Assembly: GCF_001591265.1 (NCBI RefSeq)
Contig: NZ_BCUL01000008.1
Coordinates: forward strand, 35,516-99,515
Reading direction: 5' to 3'
DNA from: Moraxella atlantae NBRC 14588
GTDB taxonomy: Bacteria > Pseudomonadota > Gammaproteobacteria > Pseudomonadales > Moraxellaceae
Length of the DNA: 64,000 bases
The notes beneath the pieces were generated by a model. The model saw only the letters and a program-made list of their open reading frames with translations, was not told the DNA's origin and made no database searches. Positions 37,855-46,967 of this stretch are shown in pieces (the stretch's first letter is position 1; the number at the start of each line of letters is the position of its first letter). A program made the translations under genes and the position numbers.

Positions 37855-38736
37855 TTAGTAGCCCAACGCCTTGCCGTCAGGATTGCGCGGATCTGAATAA
37901 CCATAAAAGCCTGTATCATCAGCCTGAATGATCTGAACGCGTCCCATGGGTGCTTTGGTGACGACTTTATGCCCTTTTTGCTCAAGTAATTTGATTGTAT
38001 CGGGACTGATTCCGTTTTCAATACGCAGCTCATCAGGCAACCACTGGTGATGCACACGCGGCGTGACAATGGCTTCGGCAGGGTTCATACCGTGATCAAT
38101 GGTATTAACGATACTTTGTAGCACTGTGGTAATGATCCGCGCACCGCCTGGGCTACCTGTAACCAGCCATGGTTTGTTATCTTTCATGACGATAGTGGGG
38201 GTCATCGATGACAAAGGGCGTTTTTTGGGCTCAATGGCGTTTGCGCTACCGCCAACCAAGCCAAACGCATTGGGCACGCCAGGTTTGACCGAAAAATCAT
38301 CCATTTCATCATTAAGTAAAATGCCTGTGCCTGTTGCAACGATGCCGCTACCAAAATTAAGGTTAAGTGTATAAGTCACGGCAACGGCATTGCCAGCGCT
38401 GTCCATCACCGAAAAGTGAGTGGTCTGGTCGCTTTCGTAGGCCTGTGGTTTACCAGGTTTGATGGTAGTCGATGGCCGCGTGTGATTGTCATCGATAGTT
38501 TTGACCAGTTCGGTGGCGTAGTCTTTTGATGTCAAGCCTTTGATGGGCACTTGGACAAAATCTGGATCACCCAAATATTCTGCTCGATCAGCGTAAGCAA
38601 GCTTCATGCTCTCTGCCAAGTGATGGATATTGTTTGCGCTATTGACACCATCAGACTTGATGGGAAAATGTTCAAGCATATTAAGTATTTGTACCAAATG
38701 CACCCCACCTGAGCTAGGCGGCGGCATGGTGACGAT
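37855..38736 (-). pseudogene. ggt: Gamma-glutamyltransferase remnant, N-terminal half lost
   Basis: The readable frame covers the end of the large subunit (KIVTMPPPSSGGVHLVQILN) and the whole small subunit. QTTHFSVMD holds the Thr at which Ggt cleaves itself and which then acts as nucleophile. SSMTPTIV and GSPGGARI are further active-site blocks. About the first 300 residues, including the signal peptide, are missing: the frame meets a MITE left end at 38736 and then an IS5-like element. No secretion signal remains, so the product should be non-functional. Confidence 0.85.
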
Positions 38737-38741
38737 TTTAT

Positions 38742-38795
38742 CATTCGTTGCCGTAAAACCACCGACTTCAGGCGGTGGATATAAGGCAATTGTTA
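38742..38795 (+). mobile_element. MITE copy 4, left end only
   Basis: 54 bases identical in plan to the left end of the three full copies (hairpin CCACCGACTTCAGGCGGTGG then ATATAAGG), preceded by the same TTTAT (38737-38741). It interrupts ggt. The rest is lost where the IS5-like element begins. Confidence 0.75.
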
Positions 38796-39409
38796 GAACC
38801 TGTTCACGATTAAAAAATATGCTAGGATAAGCGACATAATCGATTAATAACCGAATCAATCACCATGAGAAAATCCTATCCAAGCGACATTAGCCGAAAA
38901 CAATTTGAGCACATACTACCGATTTTAGAAAGTGCAAGGAAGAAGACCAAACCAAGATCGGTTGACCTTTATGACGTATTTTGTGGGTTATTGTATGTAC
39001 TAAGCACAGGTTGCCAATGGCAACAGCTGCCCCAAGATTTTCCCCATGCTATCTGTATTACCACTGCCAATATCACCGACCGAGAGAGTGCTACAACGTT
39101 ACTTCGTCAAAATGCTAAACGCTTAAGTCGCGTAAACAATGTGATGGTTGATGGCAGTTATCGAGGTGAGCCATTTGCCAATAGTGTAAAGACCCTTTTA
39201 GGCGAAACCGTTACCACAGAAGTTGCCAAAAGAGATGAATTGCACAGGTTTAAGGTCATACCGAAGCGATGGGTTGTAGAACGTTCGTTTGCTTGGCTTG
39301 AGAAAAATAGACGCTTATGGAAAAACTGTGAGCGTCTTTTAAATTCGAGCCTTCAATTTACCAATCTCGCTTTCATCGTTTTATTGTTGAAAAGATTGTG
39401 AACAGGTTC
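38796..39409 (+). mobile_element. IS5-family element with internal deletion
   Basis: 614 bp bounded by inverted repeats GAACCTGTTCACGATT and AATCTTTTC-side GTGAACAGGTTC (16/17-base ends, few mismatches), flanked by TTA on both sides (38793-38795 and 39410-39412), which fits the 3-bp duplication of some IS5 subgroups. The element is about a quarter shorter than relatives because the middle of the transposase is missing. Confidence 0.75.
38865..39401 (+). pseudogene. IS5-family transposase with in-frame deletion
   Basis: 178 codons. The N-terminus (KQFEHILPILESARKKTKP, STGCQWQQLPQDFP) and C-terminus (VMVDGSYRG, WVVERSFAWLEKNRRLWKN) are typical of the family. Between DFP and HAICITTANITD about 75-80 residues are lost, taking the first catalytic Asp of the DDE triad. 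The frame stays open, but the protein should be inactive. Confidence 0.8.
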
Positions 39410-39412
39410 TTA

Positions 39413-39488
39413 GATTATTGGCTTGCATTTTTTCCATCACATGCGAGCGGTGTACTTCTACTGGTCGTACCGAGACATTAACCCCCAC
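39413..39488 (-). pseudogene. FixJ/LuxR-type response regulator remnant
   Basis: About 25 codons on the minus strand reading VSVRPVEVHRSHVMEKMQA, the recognition-helix end of a FixJ/NarL-type helix-turn-helix. Both ends are cut: upstream by the ISAba1-like element, downstream by the IS5-like element. No receiver domain is in the window. Confidence 0.55.
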
Positions 39489-40244
39489 CTCTGCACACGA
39501 CAGAAACACTAAACTAAATTTGGCAAATACTTAGCAGATAAAAAACGAAGCAATTGATTGAATATGGCATAATCCCTACTGATAATAAACCGTCTAAAGC
39601 CATCAATCAAGCAATCAAGCCCAATAGCGAAAATACTTGCCAGAGGGCGACCATTGGTTTTAGGGCGACGTTTATAATGATTGGGTTTTTCGCTTAGCTT
39701 TACTAAACCTGCTTGATATGCCCAATAAAAGGCTAAAGCGGTGATAGCAACAAGTTTACTCACCCTATCTTGTATTGTTAAATGCGTGTCCTCAAGATTA
39801 AAGCCACGTCCTTTAAAACAAGAAAACAGCGTTTCAATCTGCCAACGCTTGGCATAAGTTGCCATCGCATCATCATCGTCAAAATCATTGGTCACCACAA
39901 TCACATAATCGTTGTCGCTATCAAGCTTGGCGGATACCTTAACAGAGCAGTCATCAACCATTAAAGTTCGGTGTCTGCTAAAAACCGTTGTATGCGTCGG
40001 TAGTTGCTGTCGGTTTGTGTTGTATTGGGAAAGTGCCTTGCTATCTTTTTTAGGTTGCTACTTTGGGCGGTTATCAAACCTATTATCATTTGGCTGATGC
40101 AGTTGATTTTTGCCTTGTGTAGCTTTAGGTTTTGGGCTAATATAGTTTCTAGTCTGATAAGATTTGGCATGGTTTAATTCGTCGAAAAAATTACTATTAT
40201 GCCTTGTTTTATCAGGCTTTTTTATTTTTTTGTCGTGTGCAGAG
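39489..40244 (-). mobile_element. ISAba1-like IS4-family element with internal deletion
   Basis: 756 bp with inverted ends CTCTGCACACGACA at 39489 and its complement at 40231-40244, close to the ends of ISAba1. Full relatives are near 1.2 kb. No matching target duplication is visible (CCCCCAC versus AAATTG), so a flank was probably rearranged after insertion. Confidence 0.75.
39509..40170 (-). pseudogene. IS4-family transposase, deleted and frame-broken
   Basis: The start (MPNLIRLETILAQN, 40170 leftward) and the C-terminal half (YAKRWQIETLFSCFKGRGFNLED, the Y-(2)-R-(3)-E-(6)-K block of IS4 transposases) are present. They lie in separate frames joined at about 39961-39964. The middle third, with the first two catalytic Asp residues, is missing. 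Confidence 0.75.
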
Positions 40245-40555
40245 AAATTGTTTATAAACCATTAATAGTTTTCAAAATCAGTATCAGTGCCATAAATTAT
40301 TAAGACTGCATTTAATCGCGTCTTTATCAATAGCTCTTTTTGCACTATCTACGGCGGGAGCATAAATCAAAATTTATCCCACTTGTTTTTAAGTGGGTGT
40401 TAAGCTGACGCTGGTTAAAAATTAACCAAGGCACAATTTGGGCACAAAATGGGCACACAAAAATTTTTAAGCGATTTTTCTGTGCCCAAAATCAGAAAAG
40501 TGGTCAAAATTTTCAACCACTAAAAATCGCTCAAACACTTGATATGACTGCAATA
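40245..40555. other. Non-coding flank of tRNA-Val, possible attachment-site remnant
   Basis: No supported gene. GGGCACA occurs twice nearby (about 40439-40457) and as the inverted TGTGCCCA at about 40482, a pattern like arm sites of a tyrosine recombinase next to a tRNA. A 26-residue frame on the minus strand (about 40289-40369) is too short to assign. Confidence 0.3.
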
Positions 40556-40586
40556 AAAAAGCCCCGATCGACTGACTGGGGCTTTT
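40555..40586 (-). terminator. Terminator of tRNA-Val
   Basis: AAAAGCCCC/GGGGCTTTT with a twelve-base loop; on the minus strand it ends in TTTTTT. Confidence 0.7.
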
Positions 40587-40592
40587 GGAATG

Positions 40593-40669
40593 TGGTAGGC
40601 ATAACTAGATTCGAACTAGCGACCCCCACCATGTCAAGGTGGTGCTCTAACCAACTGAGCTATATGCCT
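40593..40669 (-). tRNA. tRNA-Val (anticodon GAC)
   Basis: On the minus strand AGGCATA/TATGCCT acceptor stem, anticodon stem CCACC/GGTGG around TTGACAT, TTCGAAT T-loop and encoded CCA. Confidence 0.96.
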
Positions 40670-40852
40670 AAATGTGGGAACGAATTATAGCATAACCATG
40701 CACAAACGCAAGTAATTTTTATGCCTCAATCTTTACGACACGAATAGATTTTGCAATATCTTTTTTGCTACAAAGTTTGCTAAGATAAGATGATGGTTTA
40801 GCCAATTTAGCCAATTTAGCCAAATAACAATCACACGATTAATCATCCAATC

Positions 40853-41197
40853 ATGTCAAACGCCAAACCTAAGTTTTACAAACTCATCACCTTTGTGCCA
40901 GACTCACATATTGAGGCCGTCAAAACCGCGTTGTTTGCCGTAGGGGCAGGCAAGTTAGGCAACTACGCCGACTGCTGTTGGCAGGTGCTTGGGCAGGGAC
41001 AATTTCGCCCGTTGTTAGGCAATCAAGCATACATCGGCAATACCGATGAGCTCACGCAAGTGCCTGAATGGCGCGTCGAGGTATTGGTCGCCGCCGCGCA
41101 CGTTCGGGCCTGTATTACCGCGCTAAAATCTGCGCATCCGTATGAAACGCCTGCGTTTGAAGTCATCGCTTTGGTGGATTTGGCAGATTTTGATTAG
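40853..41197 (+). CDS. YqfO/NIF3-like single-domain protein
   Basis: Protein of 114 residues matching the central ferredoxin-like domain of YqfO-type NIF3 proteins: FYKLITFVPDSHIEAVKTAL at the start and the hallmark AHPYETPAFEVI near the end. Free-standing versions are common in gammaproteobacteria; the function is unknown. It is about 80 bases upstream of ppk2. Confidence 0.75.
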   Translation: MSNAKPKFYKLITFVPDSHIEAVKTALFAVGAGKLGNYADCCWQVLGQGQFRPLLGNQAYIGNTDELTQVPEWRVEVLVAAAHVRACITALKSAHPYETPAFEVIALVDLADFD

Positions 41198-41279
41198 ACA
41201 AAATTTTAACCGATCGCTTTTAACAGTGACAGTTTAACCGCAAACATCGAACCTAAATATTCAACCCAAGGGGGAGCTT

Positions 41280-42518
41280 ATGGCAACAAAAAAACCAACC
41301 CGCACGCAAGAGACACAAAATAACCAAAATAGTCCTGACGCTACCGAAACCATTGACCAAGACTATACCACGGACAGCCAAACGCTTGAGCAGCGCATTG
41401 AGCAAGAGCGCGCCGAAACCAAAGCATACATCAAGAAAAACGCCCTTGCCAGTGCCGCCGCCGATGACACACTGAACCCCGATGCGATTGCCACCAAGCA
41501 ACAACGCCTACAAGCCTTGATTGATGGCATGTCAGTCGATGAAATCAGCACCGTACAAACCTTGCTCAATCAAGCCTTAGCCGAGCAGGACACAGATCGT
41601 GACGACGATAATGCGGACCAAACCAAATCCAAGCACGACAAAGATGACGAACTTGCCCCCAACTGGCGCGAAGGGGGTTATCCTTATAAAAACCGCATGT
41701 CACGCAAAAATTATGAGGCGCAAAAATACCAGTTACAAGTTGAGCTACTCAAAATGCAGCGTTGGGTACGCCAAACGGGGCAAAGAATTGTGATCTTGTT
41801 TGAAGGGCGTGACGCAGCAGGCAAAGGCGGTACCATCAAGCGTTTTATGGAGCACTTAAACCCACGCGGTGCCAAAGTCGTCGCGCTAGAAAAACCCACC
41901 GAGCAAGAACAAGGGCAGTGGTATTTTCAGCGTTATGTCGCGCACTTGCCCACCAAAGGCGAAATCGTGCTGTTTGACCGCAGCTGGTACAACCGCGCAG
42001 GCGTTGAGCGCGTGATGGGCTTTTGTACCGATGAGCAATACCAACGTTTTATGGAACAAGTGCCCGAATTTGAAAAACATTTGATCAGCTCAGGTATCTA
42101 TTTGATTAAACTGTGGTTTTCGGTCAGCCAAGCTGAGCAACGCCGCCGATTTGCCGAGCGTGAGGCGCACCCACTCAAACAATGGAAGCTGTCACCGATT
42201 GACAAAGCCTCATTGGACAAATGGGATGACTACACACTGGCAAAAGAAGCCATGTTTTACAATACCGATAGCGCAGAATCACCATGGATTGTCATCAAAT
42301 CCGACGACAAAAAACGCGCGCGCCTCAATGCCATGCGCTATGTGCTCAACAAAATCCCCTATGACAACAAAGACACCAGCGTCGTCGGCTCAGTAGATCC
42401 GTTGATTGTTGGGCGTGCAGGCGCGTTGTATGAAAAAGATGAAAAAAACGACTTGACGCTCAATGCACCAACGGCTGACAAAGACAAAAAAAATAACCGA
42501 ATGATTGGAATAATATAG
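41280..42518 (+). CDS. ppk2: Polyphosphate kinase 2, class I
   Basis: Protein of 412 residues. The kinase domain (about 140-370) contains Walker A FEGRDAAGKGGT, Walker B LFDRSWYNRAGVE and the lid KQWKLSPID. Class I PPK2 enzymes phosphorylate nucleoside diphosphates with polyphosphate. The first ~135 residues are polar, Gln/Asp-rich and probably disordered. GGGGGAG precedes the ATG. Together with ppx at 17087 it shows active polyphosphate turnover. Confidence 0.9.
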   Translation: MATKKPTRTQETQNNQNSPDATETIDQDYTTDSQTLEQRIEQERAETKAYIKKNALASAAADDTLNPDAIATKQQRLQALIDGMSVDEISTVQTLLNQALAEQDTDRDDDNADQTKSKHDKDDELAPNWREGGYPYKNRMSRKNYEAQKYQLQVELLKMQRWVRQTGQRIVILFEGRDAAGKGGTIKRFMEHLNPRGAKVVALEKPTEQEQGQWYFQRYVAHLPTKGEIVLFDRSWYNRAGVERVMGFCTDEQYQRFMEQVPEFEKHLISSGIYLIKLWFSVSQAEQRRRFAEREAHPLKQWKLSPIDKASLDKWDDYTLAKEAMFYNTDSAESPWIVIKSDDKKRARLNAMRYVLNKIPYDNKDTSVVGSVDPLIVGRAGALYEKDEKNDLTLNAPTADKDKKNNRMIGII

Positions 42519-42526
42519 CCATGCAC

Positions 42527-42560
42527 AAACGCCGCTTGCCCGATAAGCGGCGTTTTTTTT
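42527..42560 (+). terminator. Terminator after ppk2
   Basis: AAACGCCGCTT/AAGCGGCGTTT, then TTTTT. Confidence 0.85.
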
Positions 42561-42782
42561 GGGATGCAAAAGTATGCAAAACAAATGGCTTACCTTGAAG
42601 CCAAATTGATGAATTTTTGATGAAATGTTTGAAAATTAATAAACTAAAAGGGATAATAAGATTGATACCCATATTTGCATAGGGGATTTTTGAATCGGCT
42701 TTTTGGCAAGATAAAAATTTAAACAAACTATGCCATTGATTGATGTTATCCAATAATTGTTTATCCAAAAAAAAGGTGCACC

Positions 42783-44405
42783 ATGACCATACCAAACCCA
42801 CCGCCAAACGATATGGGCAAATCCAACCCACCCAACAACACACAAGCTGCAACACCAAACCAAACCAACGCGGCACCCAGCGATCACAATCCTAACAACA
42901 AAAACTCTAATATCAACCAACCTAAGACCAATCCCAATAAATACCCGATTGGTTTTGCGCCCATCCCGATGGCGATTGCGGTTGCCATCACGTTACTGAT
43001 TTGGTTTGTCGTCCCTGTGCCTACTGGTGTCAAGCCTGAGGCGTGGCATTTGTTGGCGTTGTTTGTCGGTACGATTGCGGCGATTATCGGCAAAGCCATG
43101 CCGCTTGGTGCGTTGTCGATTATCGCCATTGCACTGGTTGCCATCACGGGTGTGACCAACGACAAGCCTGCCGACGCACTCAAAGATGCGCTGTCAAGCT
43201 TCTCTAATCCGCTGATTTGGCTGATTGGTATTGCGGTGATGATTTCGTACGGTTTGACCAAAACAGGGCTGGGCGCGCGCATTGGCTATTATTTTATTTC
43301 GCTGTTTGGCAAAAAAACGCTTGGCATCGGCTACGCGCTGACGCTGGCAGAACTTGTGCTTGCGCCGATCACGCCTTCAAATACCGCACGCGGCGGTGGG
43401 ATTATCCACCCGATTATGCGCTCGATTTCGCACGCGCTGGGCTCGGATGTTGAGGACGGCACGCAGAACAAAGTCGGACGGTATTTGGCACTGGTCAATT
43501 ACAACGCCAACCCGATTACCTCAGGCATGTTTATCACCGCGACCGCGCCCAACCCGTTGGTGGTCAAACTGGTCGGCGAGGCGACAGGGCAGCAGGTACA
43601 GCTATCATGGACGACATGGGCGGTGGCGATGTTTGTGCCAGGTATTGCGTGTTTGTTGGTTATGCCGTTGGTGATTTATAAGCTGTGCCCACCTGAGCTC
43701 AAAGCCACGCCCAACGCGCCCGAATACGCGCACGAAAACCTTAAGGAATTGGGCAAAATCCACCGTGATGAAAAAATCATGCTCGGTGTGTTCGCGTTGC
43801 TGCTGCTGCTGTGGGCAAACGTGCCTGCGATGATTTTGGGTGATGCGTGGAAGGTCGATGCCACCACAACGGCGTTTATTGGCTTATCGGCGCTGCTTTT
43901 GACAGGCGTTTTGACGTGGGATGACGTGCTCAAGCAAAAATCGGCATGGGATACGATTGTGTGGTTTGCCGCGTTGGTCATGATGGCGACGTTTTTGAGC
44001 AAATTGGGCTTGATCGATTGGCTTGCCAATGTGATTAAAACAGGCATTGGGTATTTGGGGCTAGGCTGGGTCGGTGCGTGCATCATTTTGACGTTGGTGT
44101 ATTTGTACACGCATTACATGTTTGCCAGTACCACTGCGCACATCACGGCGATGTTTGCCGCGTTTTATGGTGTGGGTATTGCGTTGGGCGCGCCGCCCAT
44201 GCTGTATGCGCTGATTTTGGCAGCGGCGGGCAACTTGATGATGAGCCTGACACATTACGCCACAGGCACCGCGCCCGTGATTTATGGTTCGGGCTTTGCC
44301 ACGTTGGGTGAGTGGTGGAAAACAGGGTTTGTCATGAGCGTAGTCAACTCAGTGATTTGGCTGGTGGTTGGCTTGGCATGGTGGAAGCTGATGGGCTATT
44401 ACTAA
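42783..44405 (+). CDS. DASS/SLC13-family anion (dicarboxylate) transporter
   Basis: Membrane protein of 540 residues with about 12 hydrophobic segments, CitT/2-oxoglutarate-malate translocator group. APITPSNTARGGGIIHPI is the first SNT-type substrate motif, and ATAPNPLVVKL and TGTAPVIYGSGF follow. Likely cargo is a di- or tricarboxylate or sulfate; it cannot be fixed from sequence. The first ~55 residues are an Asn/Pro-rich cytoplasmic tail absent from many relatives; a later start is not excluded. Confidence 0.85.
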   Translation: MTIPNPPPNDMGKSNPPNNTQAATPNQTNAAPSDHNPNNKNSNINQPKTNPNKYPIGFAPIPMAIAVAITLLIWFVVPVPTGVKPEAWHLLALFVGTIAAIIGKAMPLGALSIIAIALVAITGVTNDKPADALKDALSSFSNPLIWLIGIAVMISYGLTKTGLGARIGYYFISLFGKKTLGIGYALTLAELVLAPITPSNTARGGGIIHPIMRSISHALGSDVEDGTQNKVGRYLALVNYNANPITSGMFITATAPNPLVVKLVGEATGQQVQLSWTTWAVAMFVPGIACLLVMPLVIYKLCPPELKATPNAPEYAHENLKELGKIHRDEKIMLGVFALLLLLWANVPAMILGDAWKVDATTTAFIGLSALLLTGVLTWDDVLKQKSAWDTIVWFAALVMMATFLSKLGLIDWLANVIKTGIGYLGLGWVGACIILTLVYLYTHYMFASTTAHITAMFAAFYGVGIALGAPPMLYALILAAAGNLMMSLTHYATGTAPVIYGSGFATLGEWWKTGFVMSVVNSVIWLVVGLAWWKLMGYY

Positions 44406-44424
44406 GTTTGCTAAATTTTTAGCC

Positions 44425-44462
44425 AAATGGGCAAAATCGGTTGAATTTTGCCCATTTTTTTT
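44425..44462. terminator. Bidirectional terminator between the DASS gene and aroE
   Basis: AAATGGGCAAAAT/ATTTTGCCCATTT stem with T-run. Confidence 0.8.
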
Positions 44463-44495
44463 CTGCTGGTTTTGCTACTTATTGGATAGGCAGGT

Positions 44496-45359
44496 TTAAT
44501 GAGCAAACGGATTGCCCAACGCCACCAAATCCACGTTTTTTCCCGTCCACAAGGCAAAACTCAGCGCACCTTGATGAATCAGCATACCTAAGCCATCACT
44601 GGTTTTTGCGCCATGTTCGGCAAAAAACTGCAAAAATTGCGACGGCTTGCCGTACATCAAGTCATACGCTTTTGCCGCGCGTAGCTGGCTGTCAAACGGT
44701 AACGACGCGTCTGCCTCTGCCGTCAATGCGCTTGAGGTGGCGTTAATCACCAAGTCAAATGTGTGCTGTGGCAAATCAAACAGCCCTGAGGCGGACAAAT
44801 TGGCAGATAGGGTATTTGAAACGTTGTCTGTGGCAAATTGCGTCACGATGGCTTGTGCTTTGGCAGGCGTGCGGTTGGCAATGTGAATCCGCGCCACGCC
44901 TGCATCAAGCAATGCCCACACGACACCGCGTGTCGCCCCGCCTGCGCCCAAAATCAGCACATTTTGCCCTGCAAGATCCCAGCCCAATTCACGCATGTGA
45001 TTGACCAAGCCGCGCCCGTCGGTGTTGTCGCCGTACAATGCGCCATCTTGCCATGCCAGCGTATTGACCGCGCGCGCCGCTTGCGCTGCCTGTGATAACG
45101 TACCGCGCGCCTGCACCAAGTCAAACGCGGTTTGTTTAAACGGTACGGTGACATTCGCGCCCGTGCCACCGCCTGCAAAAAATGCCTCTATCACAGCAAC
45201 AAAACTTGCCTCATCCACGGGGCATAATTGGCGTTGATAGCGCAGGGCAACGCCCGTTTGGGCGGCAAATGCGTGGTGTAAGGCAGGCGATTGGCTATGG
45301 GCGATCGGGTTGCCGATGACGATACAATGTAAGTTTGGCGTAGATGTTTGCTGGGTCAT
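44496..45359 (-). CDS. aroE: Shikimate dehydrogenase
   Basis: Protein of 287 residues, NADPH-dependent step of the shikimate pathway. NPIAHSQSPALHHAF binds shikimate, GANVTVPFKQTAF carries the catalytic Lys, and GAGGATRGVVWALL binds the cofactor. ATG at 45359 gives the family-typical start; a 21-residue extension to 45422 is open but runs through a 26-bp tandem repeat and into the IS605-type element, so it is unlikely to be native. Confidence 0.93.
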   Translation of the reverse strand: MTQQTSTPNLHCIVIGNPIAHSQSPALHHAFAAQTGVALRYQRQLCPVDEASFVAVIEAFFAGGGTGANVTVPFKQTAFDLVQARGTLSQAAQAARAVNTLAWQDGALYGDNTDGRGLVNHMRELGWDLAGQNVLILGAGGATRGVVWALLDAGVARIHIANRTPAKAQAIVTQFATDNVSNTLSANLSASGLFDLPQHTFDLVINATSSALTAEADASLPFDSQLRAAKAYDLMYGKPSQFLQFFAEHGAKTSDGLGMLIHQGALSFALWTGKNVDLVALGNPFAH

Positions 45360-45392
45360 AGGTAAATAGATGTTTGCTAGGCCATAGGTAAA
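45341..45392. repeat. 26-bp tandem duplication over the aroE start
   Basis: TAGATGTTTGCT(G/A)GG(T/C)CATAGGTAAA occurs twice head to tail with two mismatches. It duplicates the aroE start codon and its upstream bases; the outer copy's ATG meets a stop after two codons. It abuts the IS605-type left end. Confidence 0.8.
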
Positions 45393-45464
45393 ATGTTTTA
45401 ACTCATCGTGCGTATTCTCCACCTATAACCTTTGATTTAGGTGGAGATATAAGAAACTTTCGCC

Positions 45465-45779
45465 CTAATCAGGGCGTTCTTGTTTTTCGATACACTGCCT
45501 AATTGTATCAATCGTAGCACCCCCTGTCGTGAGCAAACAATATGCCCTAGTCCAAAGTACAGGCTTGCAGTAAAAGTGAGCTAAATGCTTTGCAAATTCC
45601 TTTCTCATTAGTCGGCTAGTCACCGTTTTTAGATTATTGATAAATTTACTTGGCACGATATTGGGGGGCATATCTAGCATAGCCCCAGTAAAGCATTTTC
45701 TACGATACTTTGTGACTAACACTAAATGAAAGGTAATCTTATAAACACAATGATAATGGGATTTTAGTTGATTATTCAT
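45465..45779 (-). pseudogene. tnpA: IS200/IS605 TnpA (Y1 HUH transposase), deleted
   Basis: 104 codons where relatives have about 140-150. The start HYHCVYKITFHLVLVTKYR and the end KPVLWTRAYCLLTTGGATIDTIRQ are typical. A deletion joins GAMLD to MPPNIVPSKF and removes the segment with the HUH metal site. The usual catalytic Tyr in the final helix (YIE-type) is Cys here (QCIEKQ). Two independent lesions make inactivity very likely. Confidence 0.85.
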
Positions 45780-45839
45780 AATTGAAACTAAATAAAAATA
45801 ATGCTAAATTATACCCATATTTCACTCAACTAACAAGCC

Positions 45840-46967
45840 ATGCTCAAAGCCTACAAATACAGAATTTACCCAAACAGTGAACAAGCCTCGCTAATCGAAA
45901 AGCATTTTGGCTGTAGTCGGTTTGTGTTCAACTGGGCATTGGCATTGCAAAAACGCTACCATGCCATGTTTGGCAAATCATTATCTCGTACCCAAATCCA
46001 AAGTCAGTTAGTTAAGAAAAAGAAAACAGGCAAATTTGCATGGCTAAACGAGGTTAATAGCCAATCGTTACTTAATGCCTTGCTAAATGTCCACACCGCC
46101 TTTACCAATTTCTTCAAAGGACGTAGCCGCTTTCCACGGTTCAAATCTAAAAAAATCCTAGGGCGTAGCTACCAATGCCCCCAACATTGCACCGTAAACT
46201 TTGAGCAAGGCATTATCAATCTACCCAAAATCAAAGGCATTAAAACCATATTTAGCCGTGAATTTGTTGGCAATATTAAAACCGTTACGATTAGCAAAAC
46301 CGCTACAGGTAAATACTATGCAAGCGTGTTGGTAGAAAATACTGATATATTGCCAACACCAACCACCATTGAGCCAAATTTGACTGTGGGTATTGACTTG
46401 GGCATCAGTCACTTACTCAATCTATCAGACGGTAGCAAGTTTGATAATCCAAAGCATTTAGCCAACGCCAGTAAGCGACTGGCGATACAGCAAAAAATCT
46501 TTGCTCGCAAACAAAAACAAAGTAAAAACTATCAAAAACAAAAATTAGCCGTTGCTCGTATTCACGAAAAAGTACGCCATCAACGCCTAGACCTACACCA
46601 CAAAATCACGCATAGCCTTATCTGTGAAAACCAAGCGACAAGCTATGCACTTGAAGATTTAGCGGTGAAAAACGTGGTAAAAAATCGAAAACTTGCCAAA
46701 GCGATTCATGACGTGGGTTGGGGGCAGTTTGTTACCCTGCTTACTTACAAGGCGAATTGGCATGGTAAAAATATTCTAAAAGTCAATCGGTTCTTTGCCA
46801 GTAGTAAAATTTGTTCGCATTGTCATCACAAATTAGACAGTCTGCCGTTGTCAGTCAGAAATTGGACGTGTCCTAGCTGTCAAACACACCATGACCGTGA
46901 TACCAATGCTGCGAGCAATATACGAAAGCAGGCATTAGCTGATGTAGCAGGACTTGCTACTGTGTAA
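45840..46967 (+). CDS. tnpB: TnpB, RNA-guided RuvC-like nuclease of IS200/IS605
   Basis: Protein of 375 residues, full length. The RuvC-like triad is complete: Asp186 (VGIDLGISH), Glu272 (ALEDLAV) and Asp354 (HDRDTNAA). Four Cys (325, 328, 344, 347) form the zinc finger. An N-terminal helix-turn-helix-like region (KAYKYRIYPNSEQ) is present. TnpB uses an omega RNA from the right end of its element to cut DNA beside a short TAM, which favours retention of the transposon. With TnpA dead, this is a stranded but apparently intact nuclease. Confidence 0.92.
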   Translation: MLKAYKYRIYPNSEQASLIEKHFGCSRFVFNWALALQKRYHAMFGKSLSRTQIQSQLVKKKKTGKFAWLNEVNSQSLLNALLNVHTAFTNFFKGRSRFPRFKSKKILGRSYQCPQHCTVNFEQGIINLPKIKGIKTIFSREFVGNIKTVTISKTATGKYYASVLVENTDILPTPTTIEPNLTVGIDLGISHLLNLSDGSKFDNPKHLANASKRLAIQQKIFARKQKQSKNYQKQKLAVARIHEKVRHQRLDLHHKITHSLICENQATSYALEDLAVKNVVKNRKLAKAIHDVGWGQFVTLLTYKANWHGKNILKVNRFFASSKICSHCHHKLDSLPLSVRNWTCPSCQTHHDRDTNAASNIRKQALADVAGLATV

